Of a stretch of DNA of 6,807 nt, positions 6,422 through 6,807 are shown in pieces. The translations under genes and the position numbers were made by a program. Below the pieces are notes generated by a model. The model did no database searches and was not told where the DNA came from. It saw only the letters and a list, made by a program, of their open reading frames with translations. Source of the stretch: Gammaproteobacteria bacterium (GTDB lineage: Bacteria; Pseudomonadota; Gammaproteobacteria; Nitrosococcales; Methylophagaceae); contig NVRG01000033.1 of NCBI GenBank assembly GCA_002400805.1, positions 1 through 6,807 on the forward strand, read 5' to 3'. The first letter of the stretch is position 1; every line of letters starts with the position of its first letter.

Positions 6422-6807
6422 TTAATCTGCTTTTATAAGTAATACTACGGCATGGGCGGCAATGCCTTCCTTGCGTCCCGCGAAACCTAGTTTTTCTGTC
6501 GTTGTCGCTTTAATATTTACCGCTGTAGCAGAGATGGCAAGATCATCGGCTAACAGTTCTCTCATTGCAGGAATAAATGGGGCCAATTTAGGTGCTTGAG
6601 CAATCACTGTGCTATCAATATTATTCACTTGCCAGCCAAGATCGGCCACGTTTTTCACCACACGTTGTAATAAAATTCGGCTATCGATATTTTTAAAGGC
6701 TTCATCGGTATCGGGAAAGTGATGACCAATATCCCATAAGCCTGCCGCGCCTAATAACGCGTCACAAATCGCATGAATAAGTACGTCACCATCAGAATGC
6801 GCTTCCA
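6422..6807 (-). CDS. ispF: 2-C-methyl-D-erythritol 2,4-cyclodiphosphate synthase, lacking its N-terminus at the window edge
   Basis: IspF cyclises CDP-methylerythritol 2-phosphate to MEcPP, releasing CMP, in the MEP pathway of isoprenoid synthesis. The visible 127 residues correspond to the last four fifths of the family (159 residues in E. coli). They begin [20 protein letters not shown], whose second His matches zinc ligand H42 of E. coli; the other ligands, Asp and His of the GxDxH motif, are beyond the window. Then come [28 protein letters not shown] and [20 protein letters not shown], all strongly conserved. An internal GTG at 6661 is not the start, since conserved sequence continues upstream through the window edge. 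The stop (6422-6424) is 3 bases before truD. In many gammaproteobacteria ispD lies just upstream; that part is not in this window. Confidence 0.96.
   Translation of the reverse strand, partial: EAHSDGDVLIHAICDALLGAAGLWDIGHHFPDTDEAFKNIDSRILLQRVVKNVADLGWQVNNIDSTVIAQAPKLAPFIPAMRELLADDLAISATAVNIKATTTEKLGFAGRKEGIAAHAVVLLIKAD

Noticed and set aside
6422..6661. Short 79-codon ispF starting at GTG 6661
   Set aside because: Conserved IspF sequence, including the HSDGD motif and a zinc-ligand His, continues upstream to the window edge, so this would be an artificial truncation.

Overview
This window looks like an ordinary stretch of housekeeping chromosome from a gammaproteobacterium of fairly low GC content (AT-rich by eye). 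The evidence is the ispF-truD pair, a CysG of the trifunctional E. coli type, a TonB-dependent outer-membrane receptor (so a Gram-negative cell), and intrinsic-terminator and ribosome-binding-site styles typical of the group. A marine gammaproteobacterium is plausible, but the genus cannot be fixed from the sequence alone. I see no IS element, phage gene, tRNA, rRNA or CRISPR array.

Layout. At the left edge, on the + strand, is the C-terminal part of nadC (2-472, cut by the window start). A 193-base convergent gap (473-665) follows; it holds two hairpins that both read as intrinsic terminators for the - strand. Everything to the right is on the - strand. In transcription order from the right edge it is: ispF (cut by the window end), truD, a secreted DUF1223 thioredoxin-like protein, cysG, a 145-base leader, and a 773-residue TonB-dependent receptor.

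The first four - strand genes are packed as one operon. There are 3 bases between ispF and truD, 1 base between truD and the DUF1223 gene (using its best start), and none between the DUF1223 gene and cysG. No convincing terminator lies between cysG and the receptor gene, so read-through is possible, but the leader also holds weak promoter candidates. The paired terminators after the receptor gene probably close the whole - strand unit and shield nadC from antisense transcription.

How the genes work together. They serve different pathways: NAD synthesis (NadC), isoprenoid precursor synthesis (IspF), tRNA pseudouridylation (TruD), siroheme synthesis (CysG) and outer-membrane uptake (the receptor). 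The less usual points are the position of a DUF1223-cysG pair directly after truD, the TTG start of truD, and a receptor of unidentified substrate with an acidic Asp/Asn/Gly-rich extracellular insert and a terminal Met. I found no clear sign of a new multi-gene system.
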